Shown piece by piece: positions 24,428-34,114 of a stretch of 38,552 nt of DNA. Source of the DNA: Pirellulales bacterium (GTDB lineage Bacteria > Planctomycetota > Planctomycetia > Pirellulales > DATAWG01); contig DATAWG010000059.1 of NCBI GenBank assembly GCA_036267355.1, positions 1-38,552 on the forward strand, read 5' to 3'. The notes beneath the pieces are model-generated. The model saw nothing but the letters and a program-made list of their open reading frames with translations, was not told the DNA's origin and made no database searches. The translations under genes were made by a program, and so were the position numbers. How positions within the stretch are numbered: position 1 is the stretch's first letter; each line of letters begins with the position of its first letter.

Positions 24428-27400
24428 ATGGCCGCCCCCGTGCAAAACGCATCCCGATCTCGGCTCGAAGAGCCGCTCGCCAAGCGAATTTTGATCTTGG
24501 ACGGGGCGATGGGCACGATGGTCCATGCCCGGAAGTTCAAAGAAGCCGATTTCCGGGGCCGCCAGTTTGCCGCCCACCCGCGCGATCTGCAAAACCTGAT
24601 CGATGTGCTGTCGATCACCCAGCCCGACGCGATTCTCGATATCCACCGGCAATATCTCGAAGCCGGGGCCGACATTATCGAGACGAACACGTTCGGCTCG
24701 ACGAGCGTGGCGATGGCCGATTTCGGGCTCGAGTCGCACGTGCGCGAAGTGAATCTGGCCGGATGCGAACTGGCCCGTGCCGCCGCCGACGAAATGACCC
24801 GCCGCACGCCCGATCGGCCGCGGTTCGTCGCCGGTTCGATCGGCCCGACGAATAAGCAACTTTCGATTGCCGGCAATGTCGCCGACCCGGCCCATCGCAC
24901 GGCCACATTCGACCAAATGGTGGCGACCTACTACGAGCAGGTCGATGCGCTCGTCGCCGGCGGCGTCGATCTCCTGCTGACCGAGACGGCCTTCGACACG
25001 CTGGTGCTCAAAGCGTGCCTGTTCGCGATCGATAAATATTTTGCCGACCACGGCGGTCGGCTGCCGGTGATGGCGTCGTTCACGGTGTTCGACGGCGGCC
25101 GCACCCTTTCGGCCCAGACGGTCGAAGCCTGCTGGATTTCGGTCTCGCATGCCGAGCTTTTCAGCATCGGCATCAATTGCGCCCTGGGGCCGGAAAAGCT
25201 GCGGCCGTTTATCGAAGAACTGTCCAACGTCGCGCCGATCTACGTGAGCTGTTATCCGAACGCGGGCTTGCCGAACGCATTCGGCGAATTCGACGAAACG
25301 CCGGCGATGATGGCCCGCACGCTCGGCGAATTCGCCGCCAACGGCTGGCTGAATTTCGTCGGCGGCTGCTGCGGCTCGACCCCGGCTCATATCCGCGCAA
25401 TCGCCGCCGCCGTGGCGGATAAAGCGCCGCGAAAGATTCCGGCGATCGAACCCCTTACCCGCCTCAGCGGCCTCGAACCGCTCATCATCCGTCCGGAAAG
25501 CAATTTCCTCACGATCGGCGAACGGACCAACATCACCGGTTCGAAAAAATTCTCGCGGCTGATCCTCGCCGACAAATTCGAGGAAGCCGTCGCCGTCGCC
25601 CGGCAACAGGTCGAAGCCGGGGCCAACGTCATCGACGTCAACATGGATGAAGCCCTGTTGGACGGCGAAGCGGCCATGACGCGGTTTCTGAATCTCATCG
25701 CCGCCGAGCCGGAAGTCGCCCGTGTGCCGATCATGGTCGACAGCTCGAAATGGTCGGTCATCGAGGCCGGGCTGAAGTGCGTCCAAGGCAAGGGAATCGT
25801 CAATTCGATCAGCCTTAAAGCCGGCGAAGAATCGTTTCTCGAGCAAGCCCGATTGGTGCGCCGCTACGGCGCCGCGGTGGTGGTGATGGCCTTCGACGAG
25901 CAAGGCCAGGCCACGGGCATCGACGACCGGGTGAGCATCTGCCATCGGGCTTATCGACTGCTGACCGAGCAAGTCGGCATGCCGCCGAGCGACATCATCT
26001 TCGACCCGAACATTCTCACGGTCGCCACCGGCATCGAAGAACACAATCGCTACGCGATCAACTTTTTCGAGGCGACGCGGCGAATCAAGCATGTTTGCCC
26101 CGGCGTAAAGATCTCCGGCGGCGTGAGCAATGTCTCGTTCTCCTTCCGCGGCAACGAGGTCGTGCGCGAGGCGATGCATTCCGCGTTTCTCTACCATGCC
26201 ATTCGCGCCGGAATGGATATGGGGATCGTCAATGCGGGGCAGTTGGCCGTTTATGAACAGGTTCCGCCCGAATTGCTCGAGGCGGTGGAAGACGTGCTAT
26301 TCGATCGCCGCCCTGATGCAACCGAACGGCTCGTCGCATTGGCCGAGCGCTACAAGCGGCAAGGGGGTCCCGCGGCGGAAGCCGAATCCGCATGGCGCAG
26401 CGGCACGGTCGAAGAACGCTTGAGTCACGCTCTGGTGAAAGGCATCGTCGAACATATCGACGCCGACGTCGAAGAAGCGCGCCAAAAATATCCGAGCGGC
26501 TTGTCGATCATCGAAGGCCCGCTCATGGCCGGCATGCAGGTGGTCGGCGATTTGTTCGGGGCCGGCAAGATGTTTTTGCCGCAAGTGGTGAAAAGCGCGC
26601 GAGTGATGAAGAAAGCCGTCGCCTATCTGCTGCCGTTCATGGAGGCGGAAAAAGCCCGCGCCGGCGGCGAAGAAAAGCCGCGCGGCAAGATCGTCGTCGC
26701 CACCGTCAAAGGCGACGTGCACGATATCGGCAAGAACATCGTCGGCGTGGTGCTCGGCTGCAACGGCTATCGGGTGGTCGATCTGGGCGTGATGGTGCCC
26801 TGCGAAAAGATTCTGGACGCTGCGATCGCCGAGCGGGCCGATATCGTCGGCCTCAGCGGGCTGATCACGCCCAGTCTGGACGAAATGGTGCACGTCGCCC
26901 GCGAAATGCAGCGCCGCGAGTTTTCCGTGCCGCTGTTGATCGGCGGCGCCACGACCAGCGCGAAACACACGGCCGTGAAAATCGCCCCGGCGTATCGACA
27001 TGAAACCGTTTTCGTTCCCGACGCTTCTCGGGCCGCCGGCGTCGTCGAGCAATTGCTCAATCCCGATTCGCGCCGCGCGCTAGACACGCGCAATCGCCGC
27101 CTGCAGGCCGAGCTTGTCGAGTCGTATCACCAGCGGCAGTCGGTCCGTTTGGCGCCCTATCACGATGCGCTCGAGCGGCGATTCAAGACCGATTGGGCGA
27201 CCGTGCGGATCGACGTTCCGGCGTTTCTCGGCCGCCGCGTGCTCGACGATTTCCCGCTCGCGCGGATCGCCGAATATATCGATTGGTCGCCGTATTTCAT
27301 GGCCTGGGAGATGAAAGGAAAATATCCGGCAATCTTCTCCGATCCCGTGGCGGGGGCGGAAGCGAAGCGGCTATTCGACGATGCCGAGCGACTGTTGCAA

Positions 27401-28135
27401 CGCATCCTCCGCGAGCGGCGGCTAACGGCCCGCGGCGTGTATGGCTTTTGGCCGGCGAATTCCGAAGGCGACGACATCGTGCTATTCACCGACGAATCGC
27501 GATCGGCCGAGCTGACGCGCTTCCACACGCTCCGCCAGCAATGGGAGCGCAAGGGCCAAGCGACGTTTTATTCGCTCGCCGATTTCATCGCCCCGCGCGA
27601 AAGCGGCCGGGCCGATTACCTCGGCGCCTTCGCCGTCACCACCGGCATCGGCTGCGACGCATTGGTTCGCGAGTTCGAAACGGATCACGACGATTATCAG
27701 GCCATTTCCACGAAGGCGCTGGCCGACCGCTTGGCCGAGGCATTTGCCGAACTTCTGCATCAGCAAGCCCGCGCCGACTGGGGCTACGGCCGCGACGAGC
27801 ATCTTTCGCCGCTGGATCTGATCGCCGAGAAATATCGAGGCATTCGCCCTGCACCGGGCTATCCGGCCTGCCCCGATCACACCGAGAAGCAAATCCTGTT
27901 CGACCTGTTAGAAGCCGAGAAATCTGCCGACATCCATCTCACCGAGCACTTCGCCATGCTGCCCGCGGCGAGCGTCAGCGGCCTGTATTTCGCGCATCCC
28001 GAAAGCCGCTATTTCGCGGTCGACCGCCTCACGCGCGATCAGGTCGAGCAGTATGCGAAACGCAAGCGGATGACGCTCGCCGAGGTCGAACGATGGCTGG
28101 CCCCGAATCTGGGCTACGAACCGACCGGCGGCTAG
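24428..28135 (+). CDS. metH: Cobalamin-dependent methionine synthase
   Basis: Transfers a methyl group from methyltetrahydrofolate through cobalamin to homocysteine, giving methionine. At 1235 residues it is full length (E. coli 1227). Homocysteine domain: [13 protein letters not shown] near residue 23, Cys near 250 and [11 protein letters not shown] near 312 giving the three zinc ligands. Pterin domain: [16 protein letters not shown] near 358 and later [11 protein letters not shown]. Cobalamin domain: [10 protein letters not shown] with axial His765, then [15 protein letters not shown]-terminal reactivation domain: [16 protein letters not shown] and [16 protein letters not shown]. All four modules are present, so it can be reactivated with SAM. 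No ribosome site is obvious before the ATG at 24428. Single-gene unit; followed by tandem repeats. Confidence 0.98.
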   Translation: MAAPVQNASRSRLEEPLAKRILILDGAMGTMVHARKFKEADFRGRQFAAHPRDLQNLIDVLSITQPDAILDIHRQYLEAGADIIETNTFGSTSVAMADFGLESHVREVNLAGCELARAAADEMTRRTPDRPRFVAGSIGPTNKQLSIAGNVADPAHRTATFDQMVATYYEQVDALVAGGVDLLLTETAFDTLVLKACLFAIDKYFADHGGRLPVMASFTVFDGGRTLSAQTVEACWISVSHAELFSIGINCALGPEKLRPFIEELSNVAPIYVSCYPNAGLPNAFGEFDETPAMMARTLGEFAANGWLNFVGGCCGSTPAHIRAIAAAVADKAPRKIPAIEPLTRLSGLEPLIIRPESNFLTIGERTNITGSKKFSRLILADKFEEAVAVARQQVEAGANVIDVNMDEALLDGEAAMTRFLNLIAAEPEVARVPIMVDSSKWSVIEAGLKCVQGKGIVNSISLKAGEESFLEQARLVRRYGAAVVVMAFDEQGQATGIDDRVSICHRAYRLLTEQVGMPPSDIIFDPNILTVATGIEEHNRYAINFFEATRRIKHVCPGVKISGGVSNVSFSFRGNEVVREAMHSAFLYHAIRAGMDMGIVNAGQLAVYEQVPPELLEAVEDVLFDRRPDATERLVALAERYKRQGGPAAEAESAWRSGTVEERLSHALVKGIVEHIDADVEEARQKYPSGLSIIEGPLMAGMQVVGDLFGAGKMFLPQVVKSARVMKKAVAYLLPFMEAEKARAGGEEKPRGKIVVATVKGDVHDIGKNIVGVVLGCNGYRVVDLGVMVPCEKILDAAIAERADIVGLSGLITPSLDEMVHVAREMQRREFSVPLLIGGATTSAKHTAVKIAPAYRHETVFVPDASRAAGVVEQLLNPDSRRALDTRNRRLQAELVESYHQRQSVRLAPYHDALERRFKTDWATVRIDVPAFLGRRVLDDFPLARIAEYIDWSPYFMAWEMKGKYPAIFSDPVAGAEAKRLFDDAERLLQRILRERRLTARGVYGFWPANSEGDDIVLFTDESRSAELTRFHTLRQQWERKGQATFYSLADFIAPRESGRADYLGAFAVTTGIGCDALVREFETDHDDYQAISTKALADRLAEAFAELLHQQARADWGYGRDEHLSPLDLIAEKYRGIRPAPGYPACPDHTEKQILFDLLEAEKSADIHLTEHFAMLPAASVSGLYFAHPESRYFAVDRLTRDQVEQYAKRKRMTLAEVERWLAPNLGYEPTGG

Positions 28136-28162
28136 CCCGGATGATTTTTCAAAGTGCCACAC

Positions 28163-28285
28163 TAGCCCGAAGCGTAAGCGAGGATAGCCCGAAGCGCAAG
28201 CACGGTTAGCCCGAAGCGCATGCACGGTTAGCCCGAAGCGCAAGCGAGGGAGCGACTAAGACATGCCCGCGAACGCTTCGGGCTA
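28163..28285. repeat. Four tandem 22-base AGCCCGAAGCG units plus an inverted unit
   Basis: Units at 28163, 28185, 28207 and 28229 follow TAGCCCGAAGCGCAAGCACG with a 2-base end (GT, GA or GG). After 18 unrelated bases an inverted copy (GCGAACGCTTCGGGCTA) lies at 28269-28285. It lies between the converging metH and ion-channel-like genes and could fold into several alternative hairpins. Confidence 0.85.
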
Positions 28286-28395
28286 TCTCGCAGCGTGTCT
28301 CAAATTCCCAGCACTATAAGCGGACCAGGCTAGCCGCCGGAAAACCGAGAGCGAGTGGTTCGCAAAAGCGCGGCGTAGCGGAACCAAGGTCATTC

Positions 28396-29100
28396 TCAAT
28401 CGTCGCGCTCGTTTGCATTCGCTGCCGCCTGGCTCAGCTTCAGGCCGACCAATTGGGCGACGACGACGGCCATGTAGAACTGCCCGAAGACGGCTTCCAG
28501 CCACGTCAGCGACGACGCGGTTTGCGAGATGGGAACGACCTTCGCGTCGCCCTCGCAGGTGAGCGTGACAAAGCTGAAATTGTCGAATAAATGCCGCCGT
28601 GCAGTTTGGTCTTTCAGCTGCCAGGCCACCTCGCTTTTCACTTGAAAGGCGTTGGGCGAAATGGCGTCGGCCAGATTGTAAGCGTTGCCCCATGCCAGGC
28701 CGGTAAGCAAATATCCGCACACGACGCCGAGCAGATCGTCGGTGCGAAATTGTTTGGGCTGAAAGATGCCCCGCAGAACAACCGTCACCGCGAAGCCGAG
28801 GAACAGCGCTCCCGCCGCCCGGTCGACGATCAACAGAACCGTGTTGTTCGGACTGACTGCGTGCGCAAACCAATGAACGCAAATCATGGGCGCGGCCAGC
28901 AGCAAGGCCACCGTCCTTGTCGAACGGCGCTCGAAGACGACAAAGAAAATCACTGCCGTAACGGCGGTTAGCAGTAGGTCGAACACGACCAATCCCGCCG
29001 TTCCACGCTGTGCGATCGGTTGGGCGAAGATCAACGCCAGCAGCGTCGCCAATAGCGTCAGATGCTTCCACTCTCGCAGCAAAGACAAGATGCGAAGCAC
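28396..29100 (-). CDS. Ion-channel-like membrane protein with altered selectivity filter
   Basis: A 234-residue protein with about five to six hydrophobic helices (15-30, 37-56, 63-80, 88-110, 122-138, 202-220). Its last part, FDNFSFVTLT...SSLTWLEAVFGQFYMAVVVAQLVGL, matches the pore loop and inner helix of Ion_trans_2 potassium channel-like proteins. The filter position reads TLTCEGDAKVVP where relatives read TLTTxGYGDxVP; the alignment is gap-free, so GYGD is replaced by GDAK (Gly184-Lys187). Potassium selectivity is therefore doubtful. Start: I chose the GTG at 29100 because AGGAG sits 8 bases upstream; an upstream ATG at 29133 lies inside a repeat and has no ribosome site. The gene ends facing metH. 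Confidence 0.78.
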   Translation of the reverse strand: MLRILSLLREWKHLTLLATLLALIFAQPIAQRGTAGLVVFDLLLTAVTAVIFFVVFERRSTRTVALLLAAPMICVHWFAHAVSPNNTVLLIVDRAAGALFLGFAVTVVLRGIFQPKQFRTDDLLGVVCGYLLTGLAWGNAYNLADAISPNAFQVKSEVAWQLKDQTARRHLFDNFSFVTLTCEGDAKVVPISQTASSLTWLEAVFGQFYMAVVVAQLVGLKLSQAAANANERDD

Positions 29101-29126
29101 TCGAAAGTCTCCTCGTGAATGTAGCA

Positions 29127-29594
29127 GGCACATTCCATGTGCCGTCGGCCGTGCTCTTGTGCGCGTGTGCCACTGGCTTCGCCAGTGCTGCCGGGCGAAT
29201 CAATTGTCTATTCACACCGGCACGGCCGGCGGCGCTCTTCCAGCCGCGGACGGCACACGGAGTGTGCCTGCTACGTTGGCGGCCGACTCCGCGTCGCTGG
29301 CTTTGCAAGCTGGATCTTCCCGCCGTGTGCCACTGGCTTCGCCAGTGCTGCCGGGCGAATCAATTGCCTATTCACACCGGCAGGGCCGGCGGCGCTCTTC
29401 CAGCCGCGGACGGCACACGGAGTGTGCCTGCTACGTTGGCGGCCGACTCCGCGTCGCTGGCTTCGCAAGCTGGATCTTCCCGCCGTGTGCCACTGGCTTC
29501 GCCAGTGCTGCCGGGCGAATCAATTGTCTATTCACACTGGCAGGCCAGCGGCGCTCTTCCAGCGCAGACGGCCCACGGGATGTGCCTGCTACTA
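29127..29594. repeat. Hairpin repeat followed by 160-base tandem repeat (2.7 copies)
   Basis: A single hairpin, GGCACAT-TCC-ATGTGCC, lies at 29127-29143. Then a 160-base unit is repeated at 29165-29324, 29325-29484 and 29485-29594 (partial). The first two copies are nearly identical; the third is more diverged. Each unit contains CACTGGC-TTC-GCCAGTG and one GGCACAC-GGA-GTGTGCC hairpin (29252, 29412, and a decayed one at 29570). The array fills the space upstream of the ion-channel-like gene and reaches the stop codon of the TPR lipoprotein gene at 29592. Confidence 0.88.
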
Positions 29595-30383
29595 TCGCAT
29601 CGGCGTGGCGGGCACGGTCGGCACGGCGGCCATCTGGGGAACGCTCTGCGGCACTGCCGGCGCAAGCGTCGGCACTCCCACCGGAACGCCCCAGGGCACC
29701 CCCACGCCTGATCCTTGCAACGCCGCAACTCGCGATTGCACGTCCGGCTGAAATTGGTTGTATTGCAGCGAACGCTCGTAAATCGCGAGCGCCTGAGTGC
29801 GATCGCCCGCGTCTTCCCTGAGCTTTCCGAGGGCCGCCAGCGCCCGCGGATTGTTCGGCTGCAGCGCGAGGGCTTCTTGCAAATGCACCTGCGCGATATC
29901 CGGCTTGCCAAATTCTTCATACAACCGGGCCAACTCGATGCGTGGTTCCGGCGAGGCCGGATTGCGGGCGGTCCAGCTTTGCAATACCGCGAACGCTTCG
30001 GTCGGACGCTTCTCTTCGACATACAGCACCGCCAAGCCGCGATTGCAATCGACGTGGTCGGGATTCATGTCGAGCGCCAAGCGGTAAAACTGCTCGGCCT
30101 GCTGCGAATAGCCGGTATTGTGCGTCAGATTGCCGAGGCGTTGGTAGGTGGCGCCGAGGTTGTAGTAGCTATCGGAATCGCCCGGATCGCTTTGAACCGC
30201 AAGTTGAAATTGCTCGATGGCGGCGCCGTAATTGCCTTGCTCGTAGAGATCGACGCCGGTGACATTCTGCGAGCGGGAAACCCATTCGCAGCCCGTCGTG
30301 GCAACGATCGCCAGCGCGGCCGCGAGCGAAAGGAGCGGCGGCAATCGCTGCGCCGGGCGCGGCAAGGTCGGAATCGCGTCCAC
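29592..30383 (-). CDS. TPR-repeat lipoprotein
   Basis: A 263-residue protein. A hydrophobic N-terminus ends in VATTGC, a probable lipobox with Cys32. Residues about 42-215 form tetratricopeptide repeats: GVDLYEQGNYGAAIEQFQLA, DSYYNLGATYQRLGN, AEQFYRLALDMNPDHVDC, IELARLYEEFGKPDIAQVHL and ALAALGKLREDAGDRTQALA. The C-terminal 35 residues are a Val/Pro/Ala-rich tail. Start: GTG at 30383, with GGAGG 7 bases upstream. Membrane-anchored scaffold in the periplasm is the likely role; the partner is unknown. The 160-base repeat array begins right at its 3' end. Confidence 0.88.
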   Translation of the reverse strand: MDAIPTLPRPAQRLPPLLSLAAALAIVATTGCEWVSRSQNVTGVDLYEQGNYGAAIEQFQLAVQSDPGDSDSYYNLGATYQRLGNLTHNTGYSQQAEQFYRLALDMNPDHVDCNRGLAVLYVEEKRPTEAFAVLQSWTARNPASPEPRIELARLYEEFGKPDIAQVHLQEALALQPNNPRALAALGKLREDAGDRTQALAIYERSLQYNQFQPDVQSRVAALQGSGVGVPWGVPVGVPTLAPAVPQSVPQMAAVPTVPATPMR

Positions 30384-30658
30384 GTTTTAGCCTCCAAACT
30401 CGACGTGTCGTGCTTGGCCGAAAGGCCCGGCAGCGCATTGGCTGCGCCGGCAAGGGAGAAAAGTGGCGGAAGAATAGCCGCCGCCCGGGCCCGGGGCAAG
30501 ATCAGAAAACTGCGGTCGAGGAATGCTATCTCACGATGAACAGCATGCAAGCAAAGCTTCTTCCCCCCATTGGGCATCGTCGCGCCAGCGAAGGCCAGGG
30601 GCGACGGCACTCGTTCCATCGACGGATGCCAGTTCGAGGGCGACCGATCGACCTCAGA

Positions 30659-31681
30659 TCAGCGCCGCGCGGGCGTGCCCGGCAAGCAGCAGTCAAGGGG
30701 ACAGATGTCGTGGCTGGGACCGAATGTGCCGAGGGCCGGGCGCTCCGCGCCCGGGGTCATTCGCTCGACGAGCAGTTCGCGAATCATGCGGATGAAGCGC
30801 GGATGTGTGCCGACAGTTGCCGCGCGCTGCATGCTCAGGCCAAGTTCCCGGGATTTTTGTTGCGCTTCAATGTCGAGATCGTAAACCACCTCCAAATGAT
30901 CCGAAATGAAGCCGACCGGGGCCACGACGACACCGCGCATTCCGCGCGCGTGGGCCGATTCGAGCCACGCGCCGATGTCGGGCTCGAGCCAGGATTGGTT
31001 CGGCGGCCCGCTCCGGCTTTGAAACACCACATCCCACTGGCTGCGGCCGATTGCCTCGGCGACCAGACGGCTCGCTTCGCGAAGTTGCGATTCGTAGGCA
31101 CAGCTTTGCGCCATCGCCAGCGGAATGCTATGGGCCGTGAAAACAAGGCCGGCCAATTCTCGTCGTTCGGCCGGAATGCGTTCGAATGCCGCCGCGACAC
31201 GCTCGATCATCGGCTCGATGAAACCCGGATGATTGAAGAACACGCGCAGCTTCTCGACCTGCGGAGCGCTGGCTCCGACCTCGGCTTGCGCGGCGGCGAT
31301 ATTTTCGCGATACTGCCGGCAACCGGAATAGGAACTGTAGGCGGAAGTGAAAAACGCGGCGGCGCGGCGAATGCCGTCGGCGGCCATTTGCCGCAATGTA
31401 TCTGGCAACAGTGGCCGCCAATTGCGATTGCCGAAATAGATCGGTAGCCGCGGGCCATGCACGGCCAATTCTTGTTCCAACGCCGCGATCAACGCTCGAT
31501 TCTGGGCATTGATCGGGCTGCTGCCGCCGAATTGCCGGTAATGCTCGGCGACGGCCAGCATCCGCTCGCGAGGCACATTTTTTCCTCGGAGCACGTTTTC
31601 CAAAAATGGCACGACTTCATCCGGACCCTCTGGGCCGCCAAACGAAACGACCAGCAGCGCATCGTAGGGAGGCGAGTTCAT
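30659..31681 (-). CDS. hemH: Ferrochelatase
   Basis: Inserts ferrous iron (or, in coproheme-type pathways, iron into coproporphyrin) at the end of heme synthesis. The 340-residue protein starts ALLVVSFGGPEGPDEVVPFL, as the family does. Conserved metal-binding/catalytic residues: His184 in VFTAHSIPL and Glu264 in VGFISDHLEVVYDLD. Other landmarks: HYRQFGGSSPINAQ (47-60), TSAYSSYSGCRQYREN (112-127) and VVFQSRSGPPNQSWLEPD. The C-terminus has three Cys in ICPLDCC (327, 331, 332); some bacterial ferrochelatases hold a 2Fe-2S cluster, but four ligands cannot be assigned here. The start at 31681 was chosen because the family sequence begins there; the open frame runs 39 codons further without resemblance. 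Single gene. Confidence 0.96.
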   Translation of the reverse strand: MNSPPYDALLVVSFGGPEGPDEVVPFLENVLRGKNVPRERMLAVAEHYRQFGGSSPINAQNRALIAALEQELAVHGPRLPIYFGNRNWRPLLPDTLRQMAADGIRRAAAFFTSAYSSYSGCRQYRENIAAAQAEVGASAPQVEKLRVFFNHPGFIEPMIERVAAAFERIPAERRELAGLVFTAHSIPLAMAQSCAYESQLREASRLVAEAIGRSQWDVVFQSRSGPPNQSWLEPDIGAWLESAHARGMRGVVVAPVGFISDHLEVVYDLDIEAQQKSRELGLSMQRAATVGTHPRFIRMIRELLVERMTPGAERPALGTFGPSHDICPLDCCLPGTPARR

Positions 31682-31827
31682 GCAAGGATCAAGCGGAGAC
31701 GCGTGGGCAGCGGAAAAAGGGGAAGGGCTGAGTGGGCCGGAAGCGGCGAGGTGCCGTGTGCCACATCTTATGATGCAGGCAGTTTGCGATCTCGGCAAGC
31801 GATGAATGGCGGCCGCATGTTTCTTGC

Positions 31828-31906
31828 GGGTGCCATTGCCGGCTTGTCCAACAGCGTGGCCTTGCGCGCGGCGCCAAACGGCCGGGCAAAGCCAGCAGTG
31901 GCACCC
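31828..31906. repeat. Inverted repeat, 18-base arms
   Basis: GGGTGCCATTGCCGGCTT (31828-31845) pairs with AAGCCAGCAGTGGCACCC (31889-31906) at 16 of 18 positions, with a 43-base loop. It looks like a separate dispersed palindromic element. Confidence 0.7.
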
Positions 31907-31931
31907 GGCGGAACGCCGCTCCCCCGGCGGG

Positions 31932-32031
31932 TAAGGCTCGGCCGAAAAATACCTTCCGCTTTTCGAACCCCCGCCCTCTCCCGCAAGGGGGCGAGGGGTC
32001 TGTGGAGAAGTTAGTTTTCGGCCAAGCCTTA
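31932..32031. repeat. Inverted repeat, 17-base arms (TAAGGCTCGGCCGAAAA)
   Basis: TAAGGCTCGGCCGAAAA (31932-31948) faces TTTTCGGCCAAGCCTTA (32015-32031), one mismatch. A single copy of the right arm, TTTTCGGCCGAGCCTTA, also lies at the 3' end of the membrane-protein gene near 13018-13034, showing that the unit is dispersed. Confidence 0.7.
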
Positions 32032-32364
32032 GTGCGGTTGAGGCAAGGTTAGCAGCACCACTGGCTTACCCTTCCGGCTCGAAATTGGGCGGAGCGGTCA
32101 CTTTTGCACCAGCCGTGGATTTTGCCGGCAGCCCGCCAGAAATCTTTTCCTCTATTGCGCGCGATTTTGGCCGGCGTCGGCATGTGGATCGGGTTCCGTC
32201 AACGAGCCAATTGATTTTGGACAAAGAACGGCCCCTTCAACTCGTCAGGCTGCAAAGCTGACCTATTGGCATTCCGTACCACCGCCGAGAACGCCAAATC
32301 GTCGGGCCCGAATGGCACGTTATGTGCTAGCGCTCATTGGCATTCACGAGAAGCGGAGGCTGGT

Positions 32365-32997
32365 ATGGCTGACGATTTGTTCTTGCCCGAGCAACGCGGG
32401 GAACCGAGCGGTGCGGGGGTCAGCCGTCGGCTATTTCTCTCGACTGCCGGCACCGCCGGAATCGTCGCCGCCATTGGCGCGGGCGAATTCGCGCCGTCAA
32501 AGGAAGCTTTCGCGAAGACGGCCGCGATCGAAGGCGCCATTCCCGTCACACTCCACGTCAACGGCCAGCAGCATCGCTTGCAAGTCGATCCGCGAACGAC
32601 GCTCCTGGATTGCCTTCGCGAAGTTCTGCAACTGACCGGCACGAAAAAAGGCTGCGATCATGGCCAATGTGGCGCTTGCACGGTCCATGTGAATTCCCGG
32701 CGAGTCAATTCCTGCTTGAGCCTGGCCGTGATGCACGAAGGCGACCAAATCACGACCATCGAAGGCCTTGGCCAGCCGGACAACCTGCATCCCATGCAGA
32801 AGGCCTTCGTCGAATGCGATGGATACCAGTGCGGCTACTGCACGTCGGGGCAAATCATGTCGGCGGTCGCATTGCTCAAAGAGCCCTGCGGGCCCGACGA
32901 TGCCGATATCAAAGAATCGATGGCGGGCAATATTTGTCGCTGCGGCGCTTATCCGAATATCGTGGCTGCCATTCAACAGGTGCGTCGGGCCAAATAG
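32365..32997 (+). CDS. Aldehyde/xanthine dehydrogenase-type 2Fe-2S subunit, Tat-exported (PaoA-like)
   Basis: Small electron-transfer subunit of a molybdenum hydroxylase. The 210-residue protein begins with a twin-arginine signal (VSRRLFLS, residues 19-26, then a hydrophobic run), as in E. coli PaoA (YagT), so the folded complex should be exported to the periplasm. The plant-type ferredoxin domain carries cluster one through Cys97, Cys102, Cys105 and Cys117 (CDHGQCGAC). The helical domain carries cluster two through Cys156, Cys159, Cys191 and Cys193 (CGYC...CRC). Start at 32365 is supported by GGAGG just upstream. It leads an operon with the FAD and Mo subunits and two cofactor genes. The substrate is unknown; aromatic or aliphatic aldehydes are the best guess from the family. 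Confidence 0.93.
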   Translation: MADDLFLPEQRGEPSGAGVSRRLFLSTAGTAGIVAAIGAGEFAPSKEAFAKTAAIEGAIPVTLHVNGQQHRLQVDPRTTLLDCLREVLQLTGTKKGCDHGQCGACTVHVNSRRVNSCLSLAVMHEGDQITTIEGLGQPDNLHPMQKAFVECDGYQCGYCTSGQIMSAVALLKEPCGPDDADIKESMAGNICRCGAYPNIVAAIQQVRRAK

Positions 32998-33043
32998 TCC
33001 GTCCAGGTCCAGTTTTTCAACGCTGATTCAGGAGCGACCACGC

Positions 33044-34042
33044 ATGCAAGCTTTTGAATTTGTCCGTGTGAAAGACGAACCGGCGGCCATCGCCGCTGCG
33101 GCCGAATCGAAGCGGGATCAACAGGCCGTCAGCGCGCGCTTCGTGGCGGGCGGCACCACACTCATCGACCTGATGAAATTGAACGTCGAACGGCCCACGC
33201 ATCTGATCGACGTCAATCGCCTATCCTTGGACAAGATCGAAGTCATGCCGGACGGCGGACTCAAGATTGGCGCGACGGCGCGAAATTCGGACTTGGCGCA
33301 TCACGCCATTGTCGAGCGCGACTATACCGTTTTGTCGCAAGCCCTGCTCTCCGGCGCCTCGGCCCAATTGCGCAACATGGCGACCACGGCCGGCAACCTG
33401 CTGCAACGCACGCGCTGCGTTTATTTCCGCGACACGGTCACGCCCTGCAATAAGCGCGAGCCCGGCTCGGGTTGCTCCGCCATCAGCGGCGCCAACCGCA
33501 CGCTGGCCATTTTAGGCGCGAGCGAACATTGCATCGCCACCAATCCCTCGGACATGAATGTGGCGATGACGGCGCTCGAAGCGACGATCCACGTTCACGG
33601 CCTCACAGGTCGGCGGAGCATTCCTATCGACGAATTCTTCCTGCTGCCGGGCAACACGCCGCAGCGCGAGACCGTGCTCGAGCCGGGTGATCTGGTCACG
33701 CACGTCACATTGCCGCCGCCGGTCGCCGGCGCCAAGTCGTCGTACCTGAAGCTGCGCGACCGGGCGTCGTACGAATTCGCGCTAGCCTCCGCCGCGGTGA
33801 TCATCGGCGTGGCGAGCGGAAAAATCGCCCATGCGCGCGTGGCGCTGGGCGGAGTCGGCACGAAGCCCTGGCGCTCGCCGGAAGCCGAAGCGGCGCTGGT
33901 CGGCCAGCCGGCCGATGCGGCGACCTTTAAGAAAGCCGCCGACGCCGGGCTGCGCGATGCCAGGCCCCAAACTGAAAACGGCTTCAAGATCGAGTTGGCC
34001 AAGCGTTGTCTGATGCATGCGTTGAAGACGGTGACAAGCTAG
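33044..34042 (+). CDS. Aldehyde/xanthine dehydrogenase-type FAD subunit with 4Fe-4S insertion (PaoB-like)
   Basis: Medium subunit that passes electrons from the Fe-S clusters to an acceptor through FAD. The 332-residue protein has the FAD-binding motif VAGGTTLIDLMK (34-45), ATTAGNLLQRTRC (113-125), and a C-terminal CO-dehydrogenase flavoprotein domain. Cys125, Cys135, Cys144 and possibly Cys163 lie in RCVYFRDTVTPCNKREPGSGC and just after, the insertion that binds an extra 4Fe-4S cluster in PaoB/YagS and 4-hydroxybenzoyl-CoA reductase-like proteins. Start at 33044: AGGAG lies 9 bases upstream and the family begins MQAFEFVR; the longer open frame overlaps the 2Fe-2S gene. The gap to that gene is 46 bases, so cotranscription is expected. 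No export signal of its own; it would travel with the Tat-signalled subunit. Confidence 0.93.
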   Translation: MQAFEFVRVKDEPAAIAAAAESKRDQQAVSARFVAGGTTLIDLMKLNVERPTHLIDVNRLSLDKIEVMPDGGLKIGATARNSDLAHHAIVERDYTVLSQALLSGASAQLRNMATTAGNLLQRTRCVYFRDTVTPCNKREPGSGCSAISGANRTLAILGASEHCIATNPSDMNVAMTALEATIHVHGLTGRRSIPIDEFFLLPGNTPQRETVLEPGDLVTHVTLPPPVAGAKSSYLKLRDRASYEFALASAAVIIGVASGKIAHARVALGGVGTKPWRSPEAEAALVGQPADAATFKKAADAGLRDARPQTENGFKIELAKRCLMHALKTVTS

Positions 34043-34114
34043 GTCTCGGCCGGCTCGGACAGGACGCTCGGGATTGCCTCCAGCAAAAGCGGCATGTAGC
34101 GGCGGAGAATCGTC

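Larger units (their letters stand above)
31682..32364. other. Intergenic region upstream of hemH and the Mo-hydroxylase operon
   Basis: No gene is supported in these 683 bases. It holds two inverted repeats, listed separately, and a GC hairpin near 31970-32000 (CTCTCCCGCAAGGGGGCGAG). The promoter of the Mo-hydroxylase operon should lie in 32050-32350, but I found no convincing boxes or known regulator site. Confidence 0.5.

Noticed and set aside
24191-26197. 668-codon minus-strand open frame opposite metH
   Set aside because: Shadow of metH; the translation is His/Arg/Asp-rich without family features.
28163-28250. Regular 22-base direct repeats that could be taken for a CRISPR array
   Set aside because: The units are contiguous with no spacers of 25-40 bases, and no cas genes are present.
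28886-29821. Long plus-strand frames through the 160-base repeats
   Set aside because: They arise because the repeat period does not create stops; the peptides only restate the repeats.
32768-33043. Long N-terminal extension of the FAD subunit
   Set aside because: It overlaps the 2Fe-2S gene in another frame; the family starts at the Met at 33044, which has a good ribosome site.
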